64,000 nucleotides of DNA from Streptomyces liliifuscus. Lineage in GTDB: Bacteria; Actinomycetota; Actinomycetes; Streptomycetales; Streptomycetaceae. Location of the stretch: positions 1,736,001 to 1,800,000 of the forward strand of contig NZ_CP066831.1 of the NCBI RefSeq assembly GCF_016598615.1, written 5' to 3'. The first letter of the stretch is position 1. Every line of letters starts with the position of its first letter. The position numbers were made by a program, and so were the translations under genes. A model generated the notes under the pieces. That model had not been told where the DNA came from. It saw only the letters and a program-made list of their open reading frames with translations, and ran no database searches. Shown piece by piece: positions 36,045 through 45,243 of this stretch.

Positions 36045-36673
36045 TGGCCGCCCGTATCGAGCACCTGGTCACGTCGGGCACGTTCAGCCTGGACGGCGGC
36101 ACCTGGGACGTCGACAACAACGTCTGGATCGTGGGTGACGACTCCGAGGCGGTGGTCATCGACGCGGCGCACGACGCCGACGCCATCGCCGAGGCGCTTG
36201 GCGACCGCACGCTGAGGGCCATCGTCTGCACCCACGCCCACAACGACCACATCGACGCGGCCCCCGCCCTCGCGGCCCGCACCGGCGCTCCGATCCTGCT
36301 CCACCCGGACGACCTCCCCCTGTGGAAGCAGACCCACCCGGACCGCCTGCCGGACGGAGAACTCACCGACGGGCAGCAGCTGTCCGTGGCGGGCGTGGAG
36401 CTGACCGTCCTGCACACGCCGGGGCACGCGCCGGGCGCCGTCTGTCTGCACGCCCCGGAGCTGGGCACGGTCTTCACCGGGGACACCCTGTTCCAGGGCG
36501 GCCCGGGCGCGACGGGCCGGTCGTTCTCCCACTTCCCGACGATCGTCGAGTCGATCCGGACGCGGCTGCTCGCCCTGCCGCCGGAGACGGTGGTCCGTAC
36601 GGGCCACGGCGACTCGACGACGGTCGGCGCCGAGGCCCCGCATCTGCAGGAGTGGATCGACCGAGGGCACTGA
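36044..36673 (+). CDS. MBL-fold metallo-hydrolase paired with mycothiol dehydrogenase
   Basis: A 209-residue metallo-beta-lactamase fold protein. Metal ligands are in CTHAHNDHIDAA, LHTPGHAPGAVCL, TVFTGDTLFQG and the final TGHGDSTT. It belongs to the glyoxalase II-like branch. As the partner of the dehydrogenase it probably hydrolyses the S-formyl mycothiol thioester to formate and free mycothiol; this step is inferred from the constant gene pairing. The ATG at 36044 shares its A with the upstream TGA; the GTG at 36041 is an equal alternative. Confidence 0.9.
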   Translation: MAARIEHLVTSGTFSLDGGTWDVDNNVWIVGDDSEAVVIDAAHDADAIAEALGDRTLRAIVCTHAHNDHIDAAPALAARTGAPILLHPDDLPLWKQTHPDRLPDGELTDGQQLSVAGVELTVLHTPGHAPGAVCLHAPELGTVFTGDTLFQGGPGATGRSFSHFPTIVESIRTRLLALPPETVVRTGHGDSTTVGAEAPHLQEWIDRGH

Positions 36674-36696
36674 GCCGAGGCCGCCGAGAGACAACA

Positions 36697-36732
36697 CCGC
36701 CCGCCCCCGGAACCGTGGCCCGGGGCGGGCGG
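36697..36732 (+). terminator. GC-rich stem-loop after the mycothiol pair
   Basis: CCGCCCGCCCCCGG (36697-36710) pairs with CCGGGGCGGGCGG (36720-36732) with one bulged C and a 9-base loop. It lies 24 bp after the MBL gene stop. No T-run, as is common in Streptomyces. Confidence 0.55.
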
Positions 36733-36859
36733 AGCGCGGCGGGGCGTCCCGGGGGCATTCCACGGCTCGCAGTTCAGTTCCCGTTGGTTCGGTTGAAAGC
36801 TGGCCATGATCTGCTGACGCGTGGCAACGCCCTTTCTCGCCCGCAGGGAGGACTGGCGC

Positions 36860-37315
36860 ATGGAGCTGCGCAGTGTCGAAGAGCTGATGGATCTGCTGCA
36901 CGCCTGCCGAGGGTCCCGGAACACCGCCGGCCACGGCGGCGCTCCGGTCGATCTCCACGACCACGCGCTGCAGACCGCGGCGCTGCTGCGTCGAAGTCGC
37001 CCCGCCGACAAGGAACTCCAGGTGGCGGGGCTGGTGCATGTCATCGGGCAGCTGTTGCGACCCGGTGATGTCGCGGGACACGCGGACCACGCGGCCGACA
37101 CGGTCCGTCCGCTGCTCGGCGAGCGCGTCTCCCGTCTCGTACGCCTCCACAGGGACGGGTGGGAGGACGACCCGGTCATGGAGGACGTCCAGACCCTGCG
37201 GCAGGCGGACGAGGCCTCGTGGGCGTCTGGTCTGGACGCGGGGGTCCTGGAGGACTGGCGCACGGTGCTGGAGCTGGTCGCGGCACGTCACGCACGGCCC
37301 AGGACCGTCGGCTGA
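36860..37315 (+). CDS. HD-domain family protein with altered metal-site residues
   Basis: A 151-residue helical protein resembling the small HD/PhnZ-like hydrolase-oxygenase group: DLHDHALQTAALLRRSRPADKELQVAGLVHVIGQLL, then GHADHAADTVRPLLGERVSRLVRLH. Functional members read LVHDIGH at the HD motif. Here it is H60-V61-I-G-Q64, so both the metal-binding Asp and the next His are lost. The partial HxH at 33-35 and the His in GHADH remain. The ATG at 36860 has GGGAGG at 8 bases. It may be a non-catalytic binding protein; function unknown. Confidence 0.78.
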   Translation: MELRSVEELMDLLHACRGSRNTAGHGGAPVDLHDHALQTAALLRRSRPADKELQVAGLVHVIGQLLRPGDVAGHADHAADTVRPLLGERVSRLVRLHRDGWEDDPVMEDVQTLRQADEASWASGLDAGVLEDWRTVLELVAARHARPRTVG

Positions 37316-37374
37316 CCGCCACGCGCCCACCGCTCGACCACAGCTCAACCGCGCTCCGACGCAGGCCTGTTGAC

Positions 37375-37387
37375 TGACGGTCCGTCA
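37375..37387. promoter_or_regulatory. candidate operator upstream of SDR
   Basis: TGACGG-T-CCGTCA, a perfect inverted repeat with one central base, 15 bp before the SDR start at 37403. Its position overlaps the likely promoter or start of transcription. The form suits a TetR-type regulator; no regulator gene is adjacent. Confidence 0.4.
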
Positions 37388-37402
37388 TGAGACCGTACGC
37401 GG

Positions 37403-38215
37403 ATGACGTCGTCGTACGGACTTCAGGGCAGGGTCGCCGTCGTCACCGGGGCCTCGCGCGGGATCGGGCTGGCCGTCGCCGAGGGGCTGGTGGCGGCGGG
37501 GGCACGGGTGTGTGTCACGGGCCGGGGCGCCGAGGACGTGCGCCGGGCCGCCGCCGGGCTGGGCGCCGTGGGGATCGCGGGCACCGTCGCGGACCCCGCG
37601 CATCTGCGGGAGCTGGCCGAGCTGGCGATGGACGAGTTCGGCCGTATCGACATCGTGGTGAACAACGCGGCGACCAACCAGCCCTACGGCCCGCTCATGG
37701 ACGCCGACCCGGAGCTCTGGCGCGAGGCATTCACGGTCAACGTCGAGGCACCGCTGCGGCTGGTCCAGTACGCGTGGCGGGCCTGGATGGCCGACCACGG
37801 CGGCTCGGTGATCAACATCTGCACCGAGGGCGCGACGCACGTGGGCCCGAACGTCGGTGCCTACTCCACGACGAAGGCAGCCCTGCTCCACATGACCCGA
37901 CAACTCGCGGGCGAACTGGCCCCGAGGGTCCGGGTCAACTCCGTCTCCCCCGGTCTCGTCCGCACCGAGATGGCCCGCTTCGTATGGGAACAGGCCGAGA
38001 ACGACCTCGCGGCCGGCCTCCCCCTGGGCCGCATCGGCGAACCGGAGGACATCGCGAGGGCGGTGCTCTGGCTGGCTTCGGACGCGGCGGAGTGGATCAC
38101 GGGAACGGACTTGCTGGTGGACGGCGGAACAAGAGTGCGCGCAGCGCACACGGCAACGCCGTACGCCGTGCACGAGCGCCTGCGCTCACAAGCCCCGGGG
38201 CGCGACGCCTCCTGA
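37403..38215 (+). CDS. short-chain dehydrogenase/reductase
   Basis: A 270-residue classical SDR with VTGASRGIG (cofactor), TGRGAEDV after strand 2 (Arg, suggesting NADPH), VVNNAATNQP, the Ser in INICTEGATH (Cys-Thr in place of the usual Ser-Ser), YSTTK catalytic Tyr/Lys and LLVDGG. The 30 residues after DGG (TRVRAAHTATPYAVHERL) extend past the usual end. It ends 72 bp before the convergent zinc-SDR gene. Substrate unknown. The ATG at 37403 gives the standard N-terminus TSSYGLQGRVAVVTG; no strong ribosome site. Confidence 0.9.
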   Translation: MTSSYGLQGRVAVVTGASRGIGLAVAEGLVAAGARVCVTGRGAEDVRRAAAGLGAVGIAGTVADPAHLRELAELAMDEFGRIDIVVNNAATNQPYGPLMDADPELWREAFTVNVEAPLRLVQYAWRAWMADHGGSVINICTEGATHVGPNVGAYSTTKAALLHMTRQLAGELAPRVRVNSVSPGLVRTEMARFVWEQAENDLAAGLPLGRIGEPEDIARAVLWLASDAAEWITGTDLLVDGGTRVRAAHTATPYAVHERLRSQAPGRDAS

Positions 38216-38230
38216 CCCGCGTGGTCGGCA

Positions 38231-38284
38231 GCGCCCCGTAAGGGGCGCGGGGAACTGCGCGACCAGCCGCCCACACACCCGCAG
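38231..38284. repeat. Streptomyces-type intergenic repeat, copy 7, with terminator-like hairpin
   Basis: GCGCCCC-GTAA-GGGGCGC (38231-38248) is a perfect 7-bp stem, merging into the core GGGGCGCGGGGAACTGCGCG and a CCAGCCGCCCACACACCCGC tail. It lies between two convergent genes (stops 38215 and 38287) and fills nearly the whole gap, so it is probably the terminator for both. Confidence 0.85.
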
Positions 38285-38286
38285 AC

Positions 38287-39783
38287 TCACCACTTGCCGG
38301 GCGCGTAGTCCTTCAGGAAGACCCCGAACAGGTCCTCACCCTGTTCCCCCCGCACGATCGGGTCGTACACCCGGGCCGCCCCGTCGATCAGATCGAGCGG
38401 CGCGTGAAAGCCCGCGTCCGCGAGCCGCATCTTGTCCGGATGCGGCCGCTCGTCGGTGATCCACCCGGTGTCGACCGCGGTCATCAGGATGCGGTCCTTC
38501 TCGAACATCTCCTGCGCACTGGTGCGCGTGAGCATGTTGAGCGCGGCCTTGGCCATGTTGGTGTGCGGATGACCCGCACCCTTGTAGCCGCGGTTGAAGA
38601 CGCCCTCCATGGCGGAGACGTTCACGATGTACGTCCGGTCGGCCCCGGCGGCAGCCATCGCCGCGCGCAGCCGGCTGATGAGGATGAAAGGCGCGGTGGA
38701 GTTGCAGAGCTGGACCTCCAGGAGCTCGACCGGCGTGACCTCCTCGACGGCCTGGATCCAGCTGTTGGTGTCGTGCAGGTCGGGCACGAGGCCGCCCGCG
38801 TCGATGGCCGTACCGGCCGCGATCCGCTCAAGGGACGCCGAGCCTGAGATGAGCGCGAGGTCGGTCACGTCCTGCGCGGTCAGCGCGCCGCCCCCGGCCA
38901 CCGGAAGCGCGGACACGGCTCCGGAGCCGAACGTGCCGATCACCTCGGCGGGCGGCAGTTCACCGGCGGGCAACGGCCCCGACTCGGCGGCGAGCAGCTC
39001 GCTGTAGGCGCCCGGGGAGCGGCGTACGGTCTGCGCGGCGTTGTTGATGAGGATGTCGAGCGGGCCCTCGGCTGCGACGGAGTCGGCGAGCGCGACGACC
39101 TGGGCGGGGTCGCGCAGGTCGATGCCGACGATCTTCAGTCGGCCGATCCACTCGTCGCTGTCGGGCATGGCCTTGAAGCGGCGGATGGCGTCGTTCGGGA
39201 AGCGCGTGGTGATCGTGGTGTGCGCGCCGTCCCGGAGCAGCCGCAGGGCGATGTACATGCCGATCTTGGCGCGGCCGCCGGTGAGCAGCGCACGCTTGCC
39301 GGTGAGGTCGGCGCGGGCGTCACGGCGGGCGCGGTTCTCGGCGGCGCAGTTCTGGCAGAGCTGGTGGTAGAAGTAGTCGACCTCGACGTACCGCGCCTTG
39401 CAGATGTAGCAGGAGCGGGGGCGCTGGAGTATCCCCGCGATCTGGCCCTCGTCCGTCACCGACGACGGCAGGATGCCCTCGGTCTCGTCGTCGATGCGCT
39501 GGGCGGAGCCGGTGGCCGTGGACTCGGTGACCGCCTTGTCGTGGGCGGTCTTGGCGGCCCGGCGCTCCTGGCGGCGACGCTGCTTGACCGTGCGGTAGAC
39601 GCCCGCGGTGGCGCGGCGCACGGCGATGGCGTCGGGGTGGTCGACCTCGATCTTCTCGAGCTCGTCGAGCACGCTGAGGCAGACGGCCAGCCGCTCCGGG
39701 TCGATACCGGGACCGTACGAGCCTTCCGGGGCCTCTACCGTGTCCACGGCGGGGGCCGCCTGGCTGTCCTCTGTCACCGTCAT
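38287..39783 (-). CDS. SDR-fold protein with N-terminal four-Cys zinc segment and no catalytic Tyr
   Basis: A 498-residue unusual SDR. An N-terminal helical, charged part (1-115) is followed by two CxxC pairs, C125/C128 (CYIC) and C143/C146 (CQNC), able to bind zinc. The Rossmann part begins LTGKRALLTGGRAKIGMYIALRL (TGGRAKIG cofactor loop), LDILINNAAQ at 242-251, then an insert of about 95 residues (251-345) before VELLEVQLCNSTAP. The Ser is S390 (VNVSAMEG) and the Lys K412, but the Tyr position four before it is Thr (HTNMAK). Y400 lies nearby. Classic catalysis is therefore doubtful. The start ATG at 39783 has a weak ribosome site. Confidence 0.85.
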   Translation of the reverse strand: MTVTEDSQAAPAVDTVEAPEGSYGPGIDPERLAVCLSVLDELEKIEVDHPDAIAVRRATAGVYRTVKQRRRQERRAAKTAHDKAVTESTATGSAQRIDDETEGILPSSVTDEGQIAGILQRPRSCYICKARYVEVDYFYHQLCQNCAAENRARRDARADLTGKRALLTGGRAKIGMYIALRLLRDGAHTTITTRFPNDAIRRFKAMPDSDEWIGRLKIVGIDLRDPAQVVALADSVAAEGPLDILINNAAQTVRRSPGAYSELLAAESGPLPAGELPPAEVIGTFGSGAVSALPVAGGGALTAQDVTDLALISGSASLERIAAGTAIDAGGLVPDLHDTNSWIQAVEEVTPVELLEVQLCNSTAPFILISRLRAAMAAAGADRTYIVNVSAMEGVFNRGYKGAGHPHTNMAKAALNMLTRTSAQEMFEKDRILMTAVDTGWITDERPHPDKMRLADAGFHAPLDLIDGAARVYDPIVRGEQGEDLFGVFLKDYAPGKW

Positions 39784-39941
39784 CGCCGTTGCCGTTCCTA
39801 GGGTTCCGCGCCGCGCTCGAACCGCGTTCGCTTTGGAAGGCGGAATTTTACGGAGCGCAGGGCAAAGGCACCAAACCCGCGATGATCACCGGTCCCTTCC
39901 GGGCCCGTGGCGGGCGGTCCACGGGACCCGGAAGCGGCGCC

Positions 39942-41285
39942 TCAGAGCGCGCAGGCGGTGAGCAGTTCCTCCACCTCGGCGGTCAGCGCCTTGGCGAACC
40001 GGTCGAGGTCCGGCACGGCCTCCGCGTCGGCGACGAGACCGTAGTGGACCTTCCCGCGGAAGGTGGAGACGGCGACCGCGAGGGCCTGGCCGCGGGCCAG
40101 CGGGGCGAGGGGATAGACCTCGGTGAGCGGGCAGCCGCCGAGCTTCATGCCGAGGCTGGGCAGCGGCACGCTGGTGACCAGGATGTCGAAGAGCAGCCGG
40201 GCGGCCTGGCCGACGACGGGTCCGCCGAGCCGGTGGCCGAGCGCCGGCACATGGTCGGCGAGCAGTGCGACGGCGCCCGCGCCGCGGTTGGGGCCGGCGT
40301 CCTTGTTGCGGTTCATGGCCGTTCGGACCGTGTCGAGCCGTCCGAGCGGGTCCGGGTCGTCGACGGGAAGCCGTATCAAGTAGCCGGAGAGCCGGTTGCC
40401 CTGCGGGTGGGCGGTGCGCGGGCGGCGCCGTGAGACGGGGATCAGGGCCCGGGGCGCCACACCCTCGCTGCCGTCGCCGCGCTCGTCCAGCCAGCGGCGC
40501 AGGGCGCCCGCGACGACGGCGATCAGGACGTCGTTGACGGTGCCGCCGGCGCTCTTGCGGATCTTGTGGATCTCGTCGAGGTCCACGTTCACGCCCGCGA
40601 CGCGGCGGGTGCCGGTCGGCTCGGAGACCAGGGCGGCGCAGGAGCGTACGCCCCAGGTGGCGCGGGCGACGGAGGCGCCGATGTCGAGGGCCCGGCCCAC
40701 ATCGGAGAGCGTGCCGCGGACGAGGGCGGGCAGCTTGCGCACGTCGGGGAGCAGGCCGCGCGAGGGCTCCTTGGGGCGGGGGCGGGGCGTCGGCATGTCC
40801 ATGGGGTCCATGAGCGCCGCGGCGAGCGTCAGTGCCCGCAGTCCGTCGGCCAGGGCGTGGTGGAACTTGAAGAGCACGGCGAACGAGGTGCCCTCCACGC
40901 CGGGCACGACGTGGGCCTCCCACGGAGGCTTGCCGCGCTCCAGGGGGCGCTGCATGATCGCGCCCGCGGCCGCGTGGAAGTCCGCGACGGGTGCGTGCAG
41001 CCGGATGTGGTCGAAGGGCTCGAAGTCGGTCACGGGTTCGCGGGTTGCTCCGCCGAACGCGAAGGCCAGTGGCTGCCGCAGGTCGAGCGGCTGCCAGATG
41101 TCGCGGATCCGCATCCGCAGCCCGGGGACGCCGGCCGCGCGGGCCGCGAGGAGGTCGGCCGCGTGCGCGGCCGCGGCGGGCGAGTTGGCCGCGAAGATCC
41201 CGAGGGCCCCGAGGTGCATCGGGTGCTCCGCGGACTCGATGTTCCAGAACGCCAGGTCGAGTGGTGCGAGAAGGTCAGAGGTCAA
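39942..41285 (-). CDS. wax ester synthase/diacylglycerol acyltransferase family protein
   Basis: A 447-residue acyl-CoA acyltransferase of the WS/DGAT family. The active-site motif HHALADG is at about 142-148 (HHxxxDG), and NDVLIAVVAGALRRWL and GNRLSGYLIRLPV are the other family blocks. It likely makes triacylglycerol or wax esters, common storage lipids in streptomycetes. The start is uncertain: TTG 41285 is chosen because GAGAG lies 8 bases upstream and the product then begins TSDLLAPLDLAFWNIESAEHPMH as in relatives I recall; TTG 41351 would add 22 residues without a ribosome site. Confidence 0.87.
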   Translation of the reverse strand: MTSDLLAPLDLAFWNIESAEHPMHLGALGIFAANSPAAAAHAADLLAARAAGVPGLRMRIRDIWQPLDLRQPLAFAFGGATREPVTDFEPFDHIRLHAPVADFHAAAGAIMQRPLERGKPPWEAHVVPGVEGTSFAVLFKFHHALADGLRALTLAAALMDPMDMPTPRPRPKEPSRGLLPDVRKLPALVRGTLSDVGRALDIGASVARATWGVRSCAALVSEPTGTRRVAGVNVDLDEIHKIRKSAGGTVNDVLIAVVAGALRRWLDERGDGSEGVAPRALIPVSRRRPRTAHPQGNRLSGYLIRLPVDDPDPLGRLDTVRTAMNRNKDAGPNRGAGAVALLADHVPALGHRLGGPVVGQAARLLFDILVTSVPLPSLGMKLGGCPLTEVYPLAPLARGQALAVAVSTFRGKVHYGLVADAEAVPDLDRFAKALTAEVEELLTACAL

Positions 41286-41387
41286 GGGGTCGGCTCTCGC
41301 GTCGACGACGGGTGAGCCAGCAGTCAATCCTGGCCGGGCGATTACGGTCAAGTACGATCAAGCTACGCTCAGTTAACAGCAGATTAA

Positions 41388-41415
41388 GTCCCGCCACCGA
41401 TGGCGGTGGCGGGAC
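41388..41415 (-). terminator. perfect 12-bp stem terminator after GH92
   Basis: GTCCCGCCACCG (41388-41399) pairs perfectly with CGGTGGCGGGAC (41404-41415) around ATGG. It lies 36 bp beyond the GH92 stop, and on the minus strand is followed by an AT-rich TTAATCTG tract. Confidence 0.75.
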
Positions 41416-41450
41416 CCGTGTGGCCTATGGGGTCGGGCAAGTGGGCGATG

Positions 41451-43799
41451 TCACTTCAGGACGGGCGGCGCGGCGTCCGGGTCAGTGCCCCAGTCGGACG
41501 GCTTCGCGCCCACGGTGAAGGCGAGCTCGCGGATGCCCCGCAGCTCGTCGGTCGTCAGATACGTACGGTCGTGCGCGACCCCGTCACCCTGTACCGCCCG
41601 GATGTACCGGCGTCCGTCGGAGACGTCCGGCCCCGCCGTCACGGCCAGCGCGCCGAGGGGGTGGTAGCGGCGGTCCAGGGCCAGGTCGACCCGTTCGAAC
41701 ACCGGTGTGGACAGGCCCCAGGTGTCGAATCCGGGCTGCACCGGGAAGATCCCGATGGACGACAGGACGTGCCAGGCGGACATGGTCCCCAGGTCGTCGT
41801 TGCCGGTCATGCCGGTCGGCGCGTCCGTGAAGAGGGTCAGCGCGGCACGCACCACGTCGGTGGTCTGCCAGGGCCGGCCGGTCGACAGATAGGTGTACGG
41901 GGCGATCAGGTCGGGCTCGTTCTGGGGGTTGTACTTGTCGGCGTTGTAGTAGGCGTACGGTCCGTTGACCCACACCTCGCGGGCCGTCCTCGCGGGGTCC
42001 TTCATCAGCCGGTCGTACGCGAAGAACGCGTCGAGCCGGTCGTTCGCGGCCTGTCTGCCGCCGATCAGGTCGATCATCCCGGGCAGGTCCTGCGGAACGA
42101 GCCACTGGTACTGCCAGGACGTGCCCTCGTGAAATCCCTCGGTCCTGGCCGGATCGGCCGCGCCCGTGAAGGCGCCCGAGGCGTCCCGGGCCCGGAAGAA
42201 GCCGGTCGAGGGGTCGAAGATCCGGCGGTAGTTCTGGGCGCGGGCGGCGTACCGCGCGGCATCCGCCTCGTGCCCGAGATCCCGGGCCATCTGGGCGAGC
42301 ATCGCGTCGGACAGGGCGTACTCCAGCGTCGCGGACGCCCCGTGGTCGTAGTCCGAGTCACCGGGCTTGGCGTGCGGGCGGCCCTTGAGGCGGGGCACGA
42401 ATCCGTCGGCGATGTACTCCTTGTTGCCCTCCCGTCCCAGCGCGGGCGAGTCGGCGGGCGGCACTCCGTCGGCGTTCTTCTTCAGCGCCCGGTAGGTCCG
42501 CTCCTCGTGCCCGTCCAGCAGGCCCTGCTGGTAGGCGTTGGTGAGGAACGGGGTGACCGGGTCGCCGGTCATGATGTTGGTCTCGATCGTCCCGTAGCCC
42601 CACTTGGGCAGCCAGCCGCCCTCCTCGTCGATCTGCAGGACGGAGAGCGCCATGTCACGCGACTCGCGCGGCGCGAGCAGGGCCAGGAGCTGTGCCTGGG
42701 TGCGGTAGGTGTCCCACAGCGACCAGTTCTGGTAGTAGGTGAAGCCCTTCTCGCGGTGGACCTTCCTGTCCCAGCCGGTGTAGCGGCCGTCCGCGTCGCT
42801 GCCGATGTTCGGGGCGAGGAAGGACCGGTAGAGAGAGGAGTAGAAGGTGCGCCGGAGCGTTTCCTCGCCGCCTCGCACCCGTACGTCGTCGAGCCGGTCC
42901 TCCCAGGCCCGCCGCGCCGAGTCCCGGACGCTGTCGAAGGAGCGGCCTCCTTCGGAGCGGAGGTTCACGGCCGCGCCGCGCGCGTCCACGTACGACAGGG
43001 CGGTGGTCGCCTCGACCGTGCGGTCCTTCGTGGTGTCGAAGCGGAGGTACGCGCCGTTGCGGCCCGTGCCGGCCGAGCGTGTCGAGCCCTCGGTGACCGT
43101 GTCGCCCTGCCAGGTGCCGGACGTGGTGAACGGCCGGTCGAAGCGGGTGAGGGTGTGGACGGTGTACGGCCCGGTGGCGCGGCAGAAGCCGCTGCCGGTG
43201 ATCGTGCTGCGTACGGTGCGGTCGTCGAGGATCTCGATCGACGTGGAGACCGTCCTGTGCAGCGACTGGCCGGCGTTCAGCAGGACGTTCGCCTTGTCCG
43301 TGGCCGGAAAGGTGTAGCGCTGCACACCGGTGCGCGCGGTGGCGGTCAGTTCGGCGTCGATGCCGCTCTTCAGGCCGACCTTGTAGTGGCCGGGGCTCGC
43401 CTTCTCCGCGTCGTGCCCGAATTCGGCGGCGTACTTCGCGTAGTCGGTCTGTGTGACGTCACCCGTCGTCGGCAGGACCGGCAGATCCCCGCCGAGGCGA
43501 CAGCCGACACCGGACAGGTGGACGAGGGAGAAGCCGCGGATGTGGCGCTGCGAGTAGTCGTAGCCGGTGTTGTGCCCGGTGTCCGGGGACAGCTGCACCA
43601 TGCCGAAGGGCACGGCGGCGCCCGGAAAGGTGTTGCCCTCGTTCTGGGTGCCGATGAACGGGTTGACCAGCTCGGTGAGGCGGCCCTCCCCCGGCTCGGC
43701 GGCCCGGACGTCGGGAGCGGTGAGCCCACCGCCCAGCCCGAGCAGGGCGGCGGCGATCACCGCCGCCGTACGCGGGCGCGGGCGTCCGGTCCATCTCAT
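41451..43799 (-). CDS. GH92 alpha-mannosidase, exported
   Basis: A 782-residue secreted GH92 enzyme (calcium-dependent exo-alpha-mannosidase family). The ATG at 43799 has GGAGG at 8 bases and gives a Sec signal ending near VRAAEPG. N-terminal beta domain: LVNPFIGTQNEGNTFPGAAVPFGMVQLSPDT and GFSLVHLSGVGC. Catalytic helical domain: GFTYYQNWSLWDTYRTQAQLLALL, GDSDYDHGASATLEYALSD, EGTSWQYQWLVPQD and GNDDLGTMSAWHVLSSIG. Such enzymes trim high-mannose N-glycans, so it may work with the GH85/GH38 system although it lies 9 kb from it and is transcribed alone. Confidence 0.93.
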   Translation of the reverse strand: MRWTGRPRPRTAAVIAAALLGLGGGLTAPDVRAAEPGEGRLTELVNPFIGTQNEGNTFPGAAVPFGMVQLSPDTGHNTGYDYSQRHIRGFSLVHLSGVGCRLGGDLPVLPTTGDVTQTDYAKYAAEFGHDAEKASPGHYKVGLKSGIDAELTATARTGVQRYTFPATDKANVLLNAGQSLHRTVSTSIEILDDRTVRSTITGSGFCRATGPYTVHTLTRFDRPFTTSGTWQGDTVTEGSTRSAGTGRNGAYLRFDTTKDRTVEATTALSYVDARGAAVNLRSEGGRSFDSVRDSARRAWEDRLDDVRVRGGEETLRRTFYSSLYRSFLAPNIGSDADGRYTGWDRKVHREKGFTYYQNWSLWDTYRTQAQLLALLAPRESRDMALSVLQIDEEGGWLPKWGYGTIETNIMTGDPVTPFLTNAYQQGLLDGHEERTYRALKKNADGVPPADSPALGREGNKEYIADGFVPRLKGRPHAKPGDSDYDHGASATLEYALSDAMLAQMARDLGHEADAARYAARAQNYRRIFDPSTGFFRARDASGAFTGAADPARTEGFHEGTSWQYQWLVPQDLPGMIDLIGGRQAANDRLDAFFAYDRLMKDPARTAREVWVNGPYAYYNADKYNPQNEPDLIAPYTYLSTGRPWQTTDVVRAALTLFTDAPTGMTGNDDLGTMSAWHVLSSIGIFPVQPGFDTWGLSTPVFERVDLALDRRYHPLGALAVTAGPDVSDGRRYIRAVQGDGVAHDRTYLTTDELRGIRELAFTVGAKPSDWGTDPDAAPPVLK

Positions 43800-43929
43800 A
43801 CGCAGGTCCTCCGTGTCGGGCTCGATCACCGTGCGGTCGTACTTATAAGACCGCTCGGCCCGCCCGTCACCCCGGACCTGCCGGGGTGGGCCGCGCCATT
43901 GCCACCCCGGCAGCCCAACGTGCCCGCCG

Positions 43930-45150
43930 CTACGACACGTGCTGACCCTTCCCCAGCCCGATCACGCCGCCCTTGGAGACCGTGTAGAGCTCCTGGTCCC
44001 GCTCCGGGTTGACGCCGATCGTCGCCCCCGGGGGCACCTGTACGTTCTTGTCGAGAACCGCGCCACGCACGACCGCGCCCCGCCCCACGTGCACGTTGTC
44101 GTGCAGCACCGAGCCCTGGACGACCGCGCCCGGATCGATGACGACACCCGGCGAGAGGACCGACCGGGTGACCTGGCCGCGGATCAGGCACCCCGCGCTG
44201 ATGATCGACTCGCTCGCCATGCCGCCGGCGTTGAAGCGGGCCGGCGACAGCTGGCCGGAGTGGGTGTAGATGGGCCAGCTGCGGTTGTAGAGGTTGAAGG
44301 CGGGCCGCTCGGCGATGAGGTCCATATGGGCGTCGTAGTAGGCGTCGAGGGTTCCGACGTCCCGCCAGTAGCCCTGGTCGCGGACCGTCTCGCCTGGCAC
44401 GTGGTTCTGGCTGAAGTCGTACAGCTGGGCCTCGCCGCGGTCGGTGAGCGTCGGCAGGATCGAACCGCCCATGTCGTGCACGGAGTTCTCGTCCTCGGCG
44501 TCCCGGTGCAGCGCCTCCACCAGGGTCTTGGTGGTGAAGATGTAGTTGCCCATGGACGCGAAGACGCACTCCGGGTCGTCCGGGAGGCCCGGCGGGTCGG
44601 CGGGCTTCTCCAGGAAGCCCCGGACGCTCTGGCCGTCCGTCCCGGGGGAGATGACGCCGAAGGCGGACGATTCGGCCCGGGGCACCCGGATGCCCGCGAC
44701 GGTCACTCCCGCGCCGCTCTCGATGTGCTGGGTCAGCATCTGCCGCGGGTCCATGCGGTAGACGTGGTCGGCGCCGAACACCGCTATGTAGTCGGGCTGT
44801 TCGTCGTGCACGAGGTTCAGGGACTGCAGGAGCGCGTCGGCGCTGCCCAGGTACCAGCGCGGGCCGAGCCGCTGCTGGGCCGGGACCGGCGTCACATAGT
44901 TGCCGAGCAGGCTGGACATCCGCCAGGTCGTGGTGATGTGCCGGTCGAGCGAGTGCGACTTGTACTGCGTCAGGACACAGATGCGCAGGATGTCGGCGTT
45001 GACGAGGTTGGAGAGCACGAAGTCCACGAGGCGGTACGTTCCGCCGAAAGTCACCGCGGGTTTCGCCCGGTCGGCGGTCAGGGGCATCAGCCTCTTGCCC
45101 TCGCCGCCCGCCAGTACGATTCCCAGTACCGAAGGTCCACCGCGTCGCAT
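43930..45150 (-). CDS. glgC: glucose-1-phosphate adenylyltransferase
   Basis: A 406-residue ADP-glucose pyrophosphorylase. The nucleotide loop is [16 protein letters not shown] with [20 protein letters not shown]. Further blocks are [25 protein letters not shown] and [18 protein letters not shown]. The left-handed beta-helix at the C-terminus includes [28 protein letters not shown]. It makes ADP-glucose from glucose-1-phosphate and ATP. It follows glgA/glgM by 93 bp on the same strand. In actinobacteria this pair feeds the maltose-1-phosphate (GlgM-GlgE) and glycogen routes. Confidence 0.96.
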   Translation of the reverse strand: MRRGGPSVLGIVLAGGEGKRLMPLTADRAKPAVTFGGTYRLVDFVLSNLVNADILRICVLTQYKSHSLDRHITTTWRMSSLLGNYVTPVPAQQRLGPRWYLGSADALLQSLNLVHDEQPDYIAVFGADHVYRMDPRQMLTQHIESGAGVTVAGIRVPRAESSAFGVISPGTDGQSVRGFLEKPADPPGLPDDPECVFASMGNYIFTTKTLVEALHRDAEDENSVHDMGGSILPTLTDRGEAQLYDFSQNHVPGETVRDQGYWRDVGTLDAYYDAHMDLIAERPAFNLYNRSWPIYTHSGQLSPARFNAGGMASESIISAGCLIRGQVTRSVLSPGVVIDPGAVVQGSVLHDNVHVGRGAVVRGAVLDKNVQVPPGATIGVNPERDQELYTVSKGGVIGLGKGQHVS

Positions 45151-45243
45151 GCCGCCGCCCCTCTACCGCCCGGTTCGGGCCACGTTCTTGAACTACACCT
45201 GCCAGAGGACTACCCCCGTGGACGGGCGATCCGCGCCCGCGGG

